In this document: piece by piece, positions 16,725 to 24,508 of the stretch | Position numbering within the stretch: the first letter of the stretch is position 1 | How the letters are laid out: each line of letters opens with the position of its first letter | Notes under the pieces: model-generated | The model's input: only the letters and a program-made list of their open reading frames with translations | Databases searched by the model: none | What the model was told of the DNA's origin: nothing | Position numbers and translations under genes: made by a program | DNA from: Flavobacteriaceae bacterium | GTDB taxonomy: Bacteria > Bacteroidota > Bacteroidia > Flavobacteriales > Flavobacteriaceae | Length of the DNA: 64,000 bases | Direction of reading: 5' to 3' | Assembly (NCBI GenBank): GCA_002694465.1 | Contig: NZMG01000007.1 | Location: forward strand, 37,388-101,387

Positions 16725-17210
16725 TTAATTATTACATTTTACTTTAGCCATTTTATAAATTGGAGTTCTTGGACTTCCATCTGGTTTTTCAACTGGAAAC
16801 TGTTTATCTTCCATAATTTCTCCTAACTTATCTAAAGAATTCCAACCTATTGTTGGTCCACCATATTTTTTAAAAGCTTCAGGTAGTTCAACATCTTTGT
16901 TTCCATGTGAATAAATTCCAACAATTTTTTTTCCTTGAAGATAAGCCATTCTAATTTCATCATTTACCCATTTTCTTGTATAAGTCTTTTCCCCTATTAA
17001 GCAAATAAAAGTTCCAGACCAAGAAATTTGCCTCCTTAAGTGTCTATGTATTACAGCGTCTGAAGGCCTTCGTCCATCCTTATGTTTAGTACTATCAACT
17101 GAATAATTACGAATTTTATAACCCTTATCTCCAAGCCTTTGTTTTAAAGCTTGAACCTTGTCGTCATCTTTACCATGATGACTTATAAAAACATTATGAC
17201 TTTTACTCAT
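16725..17210 (-). CDS. ThsB-like TIR domain protein
   Basis: The 161-residue protein is a single TIR-like domain of the MTH538/ThsB kind (DUF1863): HNVFISHHGKDD near the N-terminus, then TFICLIGEKTY (67-77) and RKWVNDEIRMAYLQGKKIVGI (79-99, core residues). Glu85 in the WVxxEI block aligns with the catalytic Glu of NAD-consuming bacterial TIRs such as Thoeris ThsB. So it should be active and either deplete NAD or make a cyclic/linked ADP-ribose signal. No ThsA (SIR2-SLOG) lies nearby, so this is not a canonical Thoeris pair. It sits 4 bases after the hypermodification-like gene. Confidence 0.82.
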   Translation of the reverse strand: MSKSHNVFISHHGKDDDKVQALKQRLGDKGYKIRNYSVDSTKHKDGRRPSDAVIHRHLRRQISWSGTFICLIGEKTYTRKWVNDEIRMAYLQGKKIVGIYSHGNKDVELPEAFKKYGGPTIGWNSLDKLGEIMEDKQFPVEKPDGSPRTPIYKMAKVKCNN

Positions 17211-17214
17211 AAGT

Positions 17215-18192
17215 TCATATATTTATATTATCATTAATATTCCATTTTGGTGGATACCAATACTCAATTTCTTTATTTTTAGGTCTAAATATTTGTTTTA
17301 TTCTTGAACGTCCAGAAATCCCCAAAACATTTGGATGAGCAATTCTAGCATATTTATCAACTTCACAAAATAAATTTTGACAATCTATCAACTGTAAAGG
17401 TCTTCCCCATAAATTTTTAAAATCAATATCATTTTTCTGGAATTCTAATTCTTGATTTTCTGTTACATATTTAATAATATCAGATTCGCTATATCCTCCT
17501 ATATCAGTAAAACACTTTTTTATTCCATCTAATGCTCCAGGTCCTGGAAAAACAAAATCCATTTCATCAAAATCTACGAGGTTACTATAATTAATATCAA
17601 TAGCATATTGATAAGCAAGAAAATTCCCGATTGTTGGATATTCTTTTAATAAATTAAATAAGCTTTCTAAACTTTCAGATTGCATTACTTTTTCTGTTAA
17701 ACCATCTTCAATCATAAATTCTATCAATTTTAAATGATTACGATGTTTTTTAGAATAACCAAATATGCTTCTACCAGAAGTCATAATATATGCACCAGAA
17801 TAAATAGATATTCCATTCAGTAATAAAGAGCTTAAAACCTCATCATATAATTCGAAATTGAACTCTCTATAAGATAAATTACCTATTCGATTTGATAAAA
17901 ATTCCCAAGTTTCAATTTTATTAAAGGTCTTAAATAATAAAAGTCTAAACAAGACCTCTTTGGGTTCAGAACTATGATTATAGATTACATTTTTAATCAA
18001 ATATTGACTAACTCTGTCGGATGCTCTATATGCATTTGTGAATTTATGTTTAATCAATATTTCATCATTCGTCCAGCATAACTCATTATTAATTCTATTA
18101 AAGAAAATATTTTGCCTTTCTGCAGCAAATTTCCAATATGTTTGATAAACTTCAGATTCTTTAGGTAACGTTTTTTTAATTAAAAATTCCAA
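17215..18192 (-). CDS. putative DNA-base hypermodification protein (5-hmdU kinase helical / aGPT-pyrophosphorylase-like)
   Basis: The 325-residue, mostly helical protein carries the N-terminal block FFNRINNELCWTNDEIL then KFTNAYRASDRVSQYLI (50-66) and RLLLFKTFNKIETWEFL. This matches, from memory, the family linked to phage thymine hypermodification (5-hydroxymethyl-dU DNA kinase helical domain and the alpha-glutamyl/putrescinyl-thymine pyrophosphorylase clades), also found in bacterial conflict operons. Later blocks include PTIGNFLAYQYAID and DFVFPGPGALDGIKKCF, recalling a helix-hairpin-helix glycosylase-like fold. Its role here, acting on a base or modified nucleotide, is inferred. It starts 30 bases after the MazG-like gene. 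Confidence 0.65.
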   Translation of the reverse strand: MEFLIKKTLPKESEVYQTYWKFAAERQNIFFNRINNELCWTNDEILIKHKFTNAYRASDRVSQYLIKNVIYNHSSEPKEVLFRLLLFKTFNKIETWEFLSNRIGNLSYREFNFELYDEVLSSLLLNGISIYSGAYIMTSGRSIFGYSKKHRNHLKLIEFMIEDGLTEKVMQSESLESLFNLLKEYPTIGNFLAYQYAIDINYSNLVDFDEMDFVFPGPGALDGIKKCFTDIGGYSESDIIKYVTENQELEFQKNDIDFKNLWGRPLQLIDCQNLFCEVDKYARIAHPNVLGISGRSRIKQIFRPKNKEIEYWYPPKWNINDNINI

Positions 18193-18222
18193 TTTCTTAT
18201 ATATTTAGTACTATAATATAAC

Positions 18223-19107
18223 TTATTTTTTTCCTAAATAAGTAAGCATTCTATTCTTCTTGCTTACTAATACTCTCCCTCCATTATTTTCAATTAATTT
18301 ATTAAACACCTTATAGGAATTAAGGATTGTATTTTCCCATTGCTTTGCAGAACAATCTCTTACTTCTAAGTCCTTAACAAGTCTTTGAACTAATTTTAAT
18401 AGTGTAGTATCAATATTCTTACTGTATTTTAATAGCTTACTATCTTTTGATTCACTATAAATAAGTAGAGAAATTAATTCTTCAATAATTTGTGCACGTG
18501 CTCCATCTTCATTTTCATCAATTTCTGGTTTACTTTTTCTTTTTCTTTTTAATAGTTTTCGAACAACTGGAGACCATCCTAAATGTGCTAAATATCCATA
18601 ATGAAAAATATCATGAAATCTATAACCATCATCTTCATAATTATTATCAGTCAATGGATCTCCTATTAATTCTCCATCACTCATTCTAACTATTTTGACT
18701 AAATTTTTACCTTTATCCTTAAATGGGATAAAATTAATTTCAAATTCATCTGGAAGTTTTTCATTTTTAGGGTAATCAGCATCATAATCTGTAAATGAGT
18801 CATTATCTTCTTGCAAAAACCGATCATGAATTTTATTTATATTTTCATTCGCAATTTCCTCAAGACTAATTTCATTTTGAGAAGCTATAGCAGATACATA
18901 CCATAACACATCCCCTAATTCCTCTTTGAGTTTATTTTTAAAGTTACTATAGGAATTACCATCTCTTAACTTCTTTTTTAATTCACTAACAACGGAGCCA
19001 GCCTCACCAATTAAGCCTAAATATGTAATTACAATATTAGAGGTTTCATCCGCATTATAAATTTGAATAGTTTTTTTTGCTAAATCTTGATATTCTCTAA
19101 ATTCCAT
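18223..19107 (-). CDS. MazG-like NTP pyrophosphohydrolase with C-terminal HDxxH domain
   Basis: The 294-residue protein has an N-terminal all-alpha NTP pyrophosphatase domain (about 1-100). The second metal motif is intact (E63-L-G-D66 within KEELGDVLWY). The first ExxE motif reads E35-A-G-S38, so its second Glu is missing unless Glu42 substitutes. A separate C-terminal region (about 115-294) has YRFHDIFHYGYLAHLGWSP (H165, D166, H169) and a helical tail, resembling the MazG-C domain. The family hydrolyses (d)NTPs to monophosphates, either house-cleaning or removing non-canonical nucleotides. It is first in the operon; about 260 AT-rich, gene-free bases lie upstream and should hold the promoter. 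Confidence 0.78.
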   Translation of the reverse strand: MEFREYQDLAKKTIQIYNADETSNIVITYLGLIGEAGSVVSELKKKLRDGNSYSNFKNKLKEELGDVLWYVSAIASQNEISLEEIANENINKIHDRFLQEDNDSFTDYDADYPKNEKLPDEFEINFIPFKDKGKNLVKIVRMSDGELIGDPLTDNNYEDDGYRFHDIFHYGYLAHLGWSPVVRKLLKRKRKSKPEIDENEDGARAQIIEELISLLIYSESKDSKLLKYSKNIDTTLLKLVQRLVKDLEVRDCSAKQWENTILNSYKVFNKLIENNGGRVLVSKKNRMLTYLGKK

Positions 19108-19365
19108 AAGTTTTTTTAATTAAATTGTTAAGTGTTGACTTCTATTAAGCATTATAAATACTTAAAAATCAAAATAATTTTAATTAATAATTAACTGTGG
19201 GGAGAAATTAAATATAGTAAAATTTATATCACGAAATACTTATGAATATAAAAATATTACTTATACCCTTCCTATCCTATTTGTTCAAAAACTAACACTT
19301 ATTTAAACCAACCCCTTAATTCCAAGGGGCTGGTTTCCACTAAAGGTAATTTCCTTCAAAGGGTA

Positions 19366-20169
19366 CTACCCTACCATAATAATCTGCATCCCATTGCCAC
19401 TAGCAAGTTCATACAAATCACCATTAATCTCCTGGTAAAACACAATACCCAAAGCAATCAAATTCGAGACGCTTGGGGTAATGCCACCACTTCCTAAAGG
19501 GATGTTCACGTTAAGTACAGTGTCCCCTCCTACGTCACCTTTCAGCAATATAGGAGCACTATACGCTGTACCTCCTTTACCGTTCTCCTCTTCATTGTCG
19601 GGTTCATAGCTGTCCAAGGCAGCCTCATAAGCATAATTACTTACAAGCCCACTTGCAAGAACCAACTTACAATGGGTCGCGCCCTCAGGAGCATTAATAA
19701 AAAAATCTGTATCAAAGTCAGGGATCGTAACCGTAACATCATTACGGTTAGCTCCAAGTACAGGCGCATCATAAGGTGCATAAAACTTACTGGAAAAAAC
19801 ATCCTTCGGGTTAAACTCAAACCCTATCAACTGCTCCTTATTAGAGGCAATATCAATAGTGCGTTCTCCACGTAATCCGGTTCCATTCTTATTTATTTTC
19901 TTCATAACACCTGTAAGGCGCGAAGAAATATAACTATCTCCCATAAGCCTTACAACGCTAGCAAACGCTTCGCGTACAGCCTTACCGGTTTTCGCGCAAC
20001 CACTAAACTCCTGCATATTCTCACGAGTACGCTTAAAGTTCTGGTCGTTCAAGATGCGGTCTCTACTTATACCGCCTTTGGTCTTCACAAAAGACTCCCC
20101 GTCTTTTTGGTAAAACGTCAACCCATCTAGGGTTCCTTCTAGTTTAATAAAACTTTTATTCTTTGCCAT
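19366..20169 (-). CDS. conserved Bacteroidetes hypothetical protein (MAKNKSFIKLEGTLDG family)
   Basis: The ATG at 20169 gives MAKNKSFIKLEGTLDGLTF, the start I recall for a family common in Flavobacteriia; longer in-frame extensions look non-coding. The 267-residue protein has no signal peptide or membrane helix. An N-terminal basic half (FVKTKGGISRDRI, NFKRTRENMQEF) precedes a beta-rich C-terminal half. The function is not known to me. GC is clearly higher than in the neighbouring TIR operon. It stands alone, between that operon and a repeat block. Confidence 0.65.
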   Translation of the reverse strand: MAKNKSFIKLEGTLDGLTFYQKDGESFVKTKGGISRDRILNDQNFKRTRENMQEFSGCAKTGKAVREAFASVVRLMGDSYISSRLTGVMKKINKNGTGLRGERTIDIASNKEQLIGFEFNPKDVFSSKFYAPYDAPVLGANRNDVTVTIPDFDTDFFINAPEGATHCKLVLASGLVSNYAYEAALDSYEPDNEEENGKGGTAYSAPILLKGDVGGDTVLNVNIPLGSGGITPSVSNLIALGIVFYQEINGDLYELASGNGMQIIMVG

Positions 20170-20554
20170 AATCTTAAAATTTGGGGCAGGCGCACAATGG
20201 CGTGTACACCGTACCTGGTTAAACATAAACTATATATATCAACTTGTAAACTGCGCGCTCGTTCCAAGAATGATATCAAAGCATGCAACTGTAAAAACAG
20301 TTTTTCAATAAATGTGTGGGGAGTTAATCAATGCCATTTCAAGGCATTAGAAATCCAAATTAAAAACAAGAAATTTAATTTTGCAAACTTTTTCCTACAA
20401 AAAAATTTCGCCAAAAAAAGTTATTACGTAGTAATAAAGCACCAAAATTTTAACATTTTAACCCAAAAAAAACAGCACCCCAACCCCCCCAAAAACCAAA
20501 AAAATACCCCCACCACTCCCCTTTCATAAAAACCAAGAAATTACCACCTAGAGA

Positions 20555-20610
20555 TACTTGCGGTTAAAGTGCGGTGTAAGTGCGGTATAAGTGCGGTATA
20601 AGTGCGGTTT
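20555..20610. repeat. tandem repeat of TAAGTGCGGTA
   Basis: Five units of an approximately 11-bp sequence run head to tail; the last three are nearly perfect and the first two diverge (ACTTGCGGT, TAAAGTGCGGTG). Confidence 0.75.
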
Positions 20611-20630
20611 CAAAATACCCAAAATCCCCC

Positions 20631-20664
20631 TCCCTTTTCAGCAGAATAGGTCGCAGAAAAGCTC
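20631..20664 (+). repeat. 34-bp direct repeat, copy 1
   Basis: Identical over 34 bases to 20784-20817. The unit includes CAGCAGAATAGGTCGCAG, and its CTTTTC and GAAAAG parts form a small inverted repeat. Confidence 0.8.
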
Positions 20665-20783
20665 TAATTTAAATAGATTACTGTTAAATCCTTTCCGAAG
20701 GACTTCTAGGAATAGTGAAGCCTTTAAACCGCCTTTGGAAGCATTAGTCTCCTTATTATTCTACAATAGTTCATTGTGTGGCA

Positions 20784-20817
20784 TCCCTTTTCAGCAGAAT
20801 AGGTCGCAGAAAAGCTC
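20784..20817 (+). repeat. 34-bp direct repeat, copy 2
   Basis: Second copy, 153 bases after the first. Directly after it AAAAGCTCCG (20810-20819) and CGGAGTTTT (20839-20847) can pair to form a hairpin. Confidence 0.8.
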
Positions 20818-20943
20818 CGAGATTCAGCCCAAGGGGCGCGGAGTTTTCAAGACGGTTTTGCATAGCAAAAATTCCTCTGAAATCATAGATTCACGGACTC
20901 CATAACAAATAAATATACTCCGTAAAAGGCGTCGTTTCTTTTG

Positions 20944-20977
20944 GTTCGTTTTCTTTAGACGAGTAAAGAAAATGAAC
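20944..20977. repeat. 14-bp inverted repeat
   Basis: GTTCGTTTTCTTTA (20944-20957) pairs with TAAAGAAAATGAAC (20964-20977) with one G-T pair, around a GACGAG loop. The type resembles intergenic repeats I recall from other Flavobacteriia. Confidence 0.6.
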
Positions 20978-21002
20978 AATTACAAGGGTGTTATTATAAT
21001 GG

Positions 21003-21066
21003 ATTCCGTGTCGTTGCACGGAATGACAAGCAGTGAGTGAAATTACTGCGCTACGCTCGGAATGAC
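21003..21066. repeat. ATTCCG-type palindromic repeat
   Basis: ATTCCGTG (21003-21010) pairs with CACGGAAT (21017-21024). The word GGAATGAC occurs at 21020-21027 and again at 21059-21066 after GCGCTACGCTC. This resembles the widespread GTCATTCCGAGCG interspersed repeat of Bacteroidetes. Confidence 0.55.
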
Positions 21067-21074
21067 ATTAGCCC

Positions 21075-21794
21075 TTAAAACAATGTATCCTTATCAACAG
21101 GCTCCACAATATAGGGTTTGTTGGTGTCAATACCCCGTTTGTACAAATCCCTACTTACGGGATGTGCTTTAAAGGGGGTATTGGTAAACCCAGTGGCGAT
21201 AAGTTCATTTATTTGGCTTTTATTAAGATCGTCCAGCCAATCTTCAAAATAATGTTCATCCAGCACCAAGGGCATTCTTTTTTTACGGTTATGGATTTCT
21301 GCAAAGAAAGGGTTCGCGGGTACCGTTAAAATGGAACAGCTGTATTGGTTCTCCTCTAGTTGCGAATAGATACCAGCAAAAGCAAAAAGATCGCTCCCGT
21401 CTTGATACTTATCTGTAGGTTGGTAACAGAAATACGGCATGGATACCCCATTTTCGTGATGGGGTTCAAAAAAGCCATCTACCACAATAAGACAACGATG
21501 TTCTTCGATGCTGTCTTTATAGGTGTTAGACTCAAACACCGTTTCGCTTTTGGCGTTAAGGGTGTTGTATTTCTTTAAAAAGGCTAAGGGGTCACCACTC
21601 GCCCACTCTGGTACCAATCCCCACATAGCAGGAATGATAACAGTTGGGTCGTGAGTAGGAATGATTTGTAGGTTGTTATGCGTAAAGCCAGACATATGAA
21701 AAAAGGGATCATAGGTGGCATCCAGCATCTTCGCAACTTCCAAACGGTGAACGATTTCTTCTCTTTTTTTACGGAGGCTTGTTTCGAAACACAT
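21075..21794 (-). CDS. SRAP (YedK/HMCES) abasic-site-shielding protein
   Basis: The 239-residue protein keeps the SRAP catalytic set: Cys2 (exposed after Met removal, forms the thiazolidine crosslink with abasic DNA), Asn80 in LNAKSET, Glu110 in GFFEPHH, and His168 in EIHNRKKRMPLVL. MWGLVPEW is the usual WGL block. It protects abasic sites in single-stranded DNA during replication. It starts 34 bases after the cold-shock-domain gene on the same strand, so the pair may be co-transcribed. Confidence 0.9.
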   Translation of the reverse strand: MCFETSLRKKREEIVHRLEVAKMLDATYDPFFHMSGFTHNNLQIIPTHDPTVIIPAMWGLVPEWASGDPLAFLKKYNTLNAKSETVFESNTYKDSIEEHRCLIVVDGFFEPHHENGVSMPYFCYQPTDKYQDGSDLFAFAGIYSQLEENQYSCSILTVPANPFFAEIHNRKKRMPLVLDEHYFEDWLDDLNKSQINELIATGFTNTPFKAHPVSRDLYKRGIDTNKPYIVEPVDKDTLF

Positions 21795-21828
21795 CCTTAA
21801 AAATAGTAATTTTCTATGGTATAGGAGC

Positions 21829-22290
21829 TTATTTTACTAAGGTTACTTTAACTGCATTCATACCTCGTTGTCCTTTTTCGAGTTCAAAAGAAACGGCGTT
21901 ACCTTCGTTAATTTCATCTATTAAGCCGCTTACGTGGGTGAAGTATTTTTCTTGATTCTCTCCATCAACTATAAATCCGAAGCCTTTGGAGTGATCAAAA
22001 AAGGATACGGTTCCTTTTCGTACAGGATCGAAGGCTTCTCTGTCTTCGTCTGTCATTTTAGGAACGCCAATAACGATGTCATCTGCGGCTACTTTTACTT
22101 TTTTGGAAGGGTCTGGCGGAGTATCTACTAGATTACCCATATGGTCCACATAGGCAAATTCGATACCTGCGGTTCCGTTTTCTTCTTTTTCTAACTTACG
22201 GGCTTCCATCTTTTTTCGTTTGTCTTCCCGTTTTTTAGCACGTTTTTTTTCTTTTTCAGTTTTACTATACGTTTGTTGCGATTTTCCCAA
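21829..22290 (-). CDS. cold-shock-domain protein with long basic N-terminus
   Basis: The 153-residue protein starts at TTG: a stop lies in frame just upstream, and MGKSQQTYSK fits the usual start of this family. Residues 1-40 are almost all Lys/Arg/Glu and likely helical. Residues of about 90-153 are a cold-shock domain with RNP1-like KGFGFIV and RNP2-like KYFTHVS. It should bind single-stranded RNA or DNA. This larger CSD type is common in Flavobacteriia alongside short CspA; its particular role is not known to me. Confidence 0.82.
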   Translation of the reverse strand: MGKSQQTYSKTEKEKKRAKKREDKRKKMEARKLEKEENGTAGIEFAYVDHMGNLVDTPPDPSKKVKVAADDIVIGVPKMTDEDREAFDPVRKGTVSFFDHSKGFGFIVDGENQEKYFTHVSGLIDEINEGNAVSFELEKGQRGMNAVKVTLVK

Positions 22291-22402
22291 TGTTATGTTT
22301 TAAGGATTAATGGTACATTATAGCTTTTATATTTTAAATTCCCTATTTATTTTAAATAAATTTTTAGGGTCAATACAAATTTAAGATAAAAACTACAGCT
22401 CT

Positions 22403-23296
22403 TTAAATGACTTCCAGTTTATACCCTACCCCATGTACGTTGGTAATTTGTAGCTTCGGGTCTGTTTGTAGTTTTTTACGGAGTTTTGAAATATAGGTAT
22501 CTAGGCTTCGTCCTACCACCACCCCATGGTCTTCCCATACTTTTTTGGTGAGCTCTTCACGAGAGATGGTTTGGTTTGGCTTTTCAGCAAAAATGATGAG
22601 AATTTCGCATTCTTTTTTGGAGAGCGGTATAGTTTTATTCTCCCTTACCAAAAGATGTTGTTCTGGGTACAATAAAAAATTGCCTAAGGTTAAGGCATTA
22701 TTTTCATCAAGAGTATTGGTTTTAGGAAGCTTCTTTTTAAAGACAATAACTCCCACAGGAACAAACGCCACAAATAGCAATAGATATAACAAGGAAGGTT
22801 TATTGAAAATACCTTGATTCCCCTCTTTGGATGCCGTGCTCATGGTGCTTGCTATAAAATGAACTTTCACTTTATAGCATTGTTTTGGTAAGGTGCGCCC
22901 TTTACAAGGGATTATACTTTCCTCTTCATTAGCTTTCATTTCGTAACTATAGGCCACTTCCCCATCGATACATTGCAATACTTCTACGCGGTAATAATTG
23001 GGAAGGTTTGCCTTTATGAAGATAGCTTCAATGAGGTCTAAAAGCGCATCGGGTTCAATCTCTAAAGGCTTTTCGAAGGAAAGTTGGTAGGTATCATTAT
23101 TTTGTGCTATGATGGGCAGCACCAAGGAAGTGGAATCTCCTTGAACCAATAGCAATTGATTACCCACTTCACGCAATGAGATTTTAGCCCGTTCGGGGAA
23201 GTCGTTTTGTAGCGTTTGGCTATTCGGAAACAAGCCAACAAACACCAAAAAAACGGCTAATCCGGCAAATGAAAATAGTGTGTCGCCTTTAAACAT
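22403..23296 (-). CDS. membrane-anchored winged-helix (OmpR/ToxR-type) regulator
   Basis: I start at ATG 23296 (MFKGDTLFSFAG); an upstream in-frame TTG adds nine residues without merit. The 297-residue protein has an N-terminal membrane helix (about 8-24), a periplasmic segment of about 150 residues, a second helix (LLYLLLFVAFVPVGVIVF) and a C-terminal OmpR-type DNA-binding domain (about 205-297: LSKKECEILIIFAEKPNQ, SLDTYISKLRKKL, VHGVGYKLEVI). It resembles ToxR/CadC-like one-component regulators of Bacteroidetes. It is divergent from the secreted-protein gene at 23407, a likely target. Confidence 0.8.
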   Translation of the reverse strand: MFKGDTLFSFAGLAVFLVFVGLFPNSQTLQNDFPERAKISLREVGNQLLLVQGDSTSLVLPIIAQNNDTYQLSFEKPLEIEPDALLDLIEAIFIKANLPNYYRVEVLQCIDGEVAYSYEMKANEEESIIPCKGRTLPKQCYKVKVHFIASTMSTASKEGNQGIFNKPSLLYLLLFVAFVPVGVIVFKKKLPKTNTLDENNALTLGNFLLYPEQHLLVRENKTIPLSKKECEILIIFAEKPNQTISREELTKKVWEDHGVVVGRSLDTYISKLRKKLQTDPKLQITNVHGVGYKLEVI

Positions 23297-23406
23297 ACTG
23301 TAAAGTACGTGGATTTTGGGCAATTTTCACAGGGGTTGACACTTCTTTTACATTCTTTTGACAGTTTTGAACCATAAGAAACCTAGTTTTACTAAAAACT
23401 AGAAAT

Positions 23407-24000
23407 ATGAAAAACATCATTACACTTATTGCATTCAGTTTTTCACTACTTAGCATAAGTCAGGAGACGGAACTCGTTATTGTAAAGGCCAATAGTACTT
23501 GGGGGAAAGAAATTATTCCTTTTCCCATTGAATGGGCTCCTAAATTCACTTTTGAAGGATTTGAAGAGCTTCGCTTTGCACCAGAATGGGATAAAAAAGA
23601 AAGTGAACAATTTTGGACCTTGGTAATGGCTTGGGAAGTTAATACCGACGTCCCTTTAACTGAAAAATCCATAGCCTTTAATTTTGAGCACTATTTTGAT
23701 GCATTAATGAACCCCAACCATTGGGCAACCACTTTTCCTGCTCCTAGCCTTTTATTGGTTGATATTACAAATAAGGATTATCTTTTAAAGGATAAGCCTA
23801 CAAAATATAAAGGGAAACTAAAGGTGTTTGATGGTTTCCACAGTGGGGAAATGATTTCTTTAAACCTTTTAGCCGAAGTTCTTTTTTGTCCAAATAAGCA
23901 AAAATCGATTATCCTTTTTAGAATATCTCCTCAAAATACTTCTGCCCCCATATGGAATGAACTCAATGCTATTGAGGTTTTACCCGAAGTCTGTCAATAA
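23407..24000 (+). CDS. secreted protein of unknown function
   Basis: The 197-residue product has a signal peptide (about 1-18, cleavage near SQE) and then a soluble domain rich in Trp, Phe and Glu (APEWDKKESEQFWTLVMAWEV, NPNHWATTFPAPSLLLVDI). I do not recognise the family. It is divergent from the membrane-anchored regulator with 110 bases between the start codons, which suggests a regulator/target pair or shared control. Confidence 0.65.
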   Translation: MKNIITLIAFSFSLLSISQETELVIVKANSTWGKEIIPFPIEWAPKFTFEGFEELRFAPEWDKKESEQFWTLVMAWEVNTDVPLTEKSIAFNFEHYFDALMNPNHWATTFPAPSLLLVDITNKDYLLKDKPTKYKGKLKVFDGFHSGEMISLNLLAEVLFCPNKQKSIILFRISPQNTSAPIWNELNAIEVLPEVCQ

Positions 24001-24316
24001 TATCAATAACCTTTTACTTTTGGCGAATGGGCAATTGAATGTATGAAGGATACTTTTTTGAATGATGCACGGTATACCTTCAGATTCGTCATAATTATTT
24101 CCTCCGGTATTGAAATTACTATCACCTTTTGAATAAAAAGGAGAAATAAGAAAAGAAATGAAATACGGCACAACTTCATAATGATTCGGTTTGATTCGAA
24201 CCATTAAAGTCAACCAAAAAAAGACTCTTGAAAGCATATTCCTTTCATTCCTAAAAAGATTGAAATAAAAAAGCCATCACGAATGATGGCTTTACTAATA
24301 GTATTGAGTTTGACTC
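24001..24316. other. intergenic between convergent genes
   Basis: A minus-strand 85-codon frame overlaps the end of the secreted-protein gene, but it has poor composition and I do not accept it. The only clear signal is the cold-shock gene's terminator near the right end. Confidence 0.5.
24270..24293 (-). terminator. intrinsic terminator of the cold-shock gene
   Basis: AAAGCCATCA (24270-24279) and TGATGGCTTT (24284-24293) form a perfect 10-bp stem with a CGAA loop. On the minus strand it is followed by TTTTATTT. Confidence 0.75.
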
Positions 24317-24508
24317 TTAGATTAAACTCACTTTAACAGCGCTTAATCCTCTATCACCTTTTTCGATGTCGAATTTTACTTCATCGTTTTCTCTAATATC
24401 ATCTAGAAGATTTGTGGAATGCACAAATACTTCTTCGTTAGTGTCTTTTACTGTAATAAAACCAAAACCTTTGGCTGTGTTGAAAAACTTTACTGTACCT
24501 TCTTTCAT
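24317..24508 (-). CDS. CspA-family cold-shock protein
   Basis: The 63-residue protein (start MKEGTVKFFNTAKGFGF) is a complete single cold-shock domain with RNP1 KGFGFIT and RNP2 VFVHSTN. It should act as an RNA chaperone. I choose the ATG at 24508: the upstream in-frame extension (MNFNFKTEIMIK...) is AT-rich leader without homology. A long leader of 150 bases or more is typical for csp genes, whose mRNA leader controls cold induction. Confidence 0.9.
   Translation of the reverse strand: MKEGTVKFFNTAKGFGFITVKDTNEEVFVHSTNLLDDIRENDEVKFDIEKGDRGLSAVKVSLI

Larger units (their letters stand above)
20170..21074. other. gene-free block with tandem, direct and inverted repeats
   Basis: No convincing gene lies in these 905 bases. 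The first 350 bases are low-complexity (long A and C runs, e.g. around 20460-20520) with the 8-base palindrome GTGTACAC at 20202-20209. Then come an 11-bp tandem repeat, two copies of a 34-bp sequence, a 14-bp inverted repeat and an ATTCCG-type palindrome, all listed separately. Confidence 0.6.

Noticed and set aside
16725..17210. Canonical Thoeris system
   Set aside because: The TIR is ThsB-like, but no ThsA (SIR2-SLOG, TM-macro or other described effector) is encoded nearby; the companions are Nmad2-like, hypermodification-like and MazG-like proteins.
15682..19107. Prophage remnant carrying DNA hypermodification genes
   Set aside because: The hypermodification-like and MazG-like families occur in phages, but no capsid, tail, terminase, integrase or lysis gene is visible on either side.
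20591..20905. Plus-strand 104-aa ORF
   Set aside because: It consists largely of the two 34-bp direct repeats and palindromic sequence read in one frame, with no credible start signal or family.
23980..24237. Minus-strand 85-aa ORF
   Set aside because: It overlaps the end of the secreted-protein gene, has irregular composition and shows no recognisable domain or promoter.
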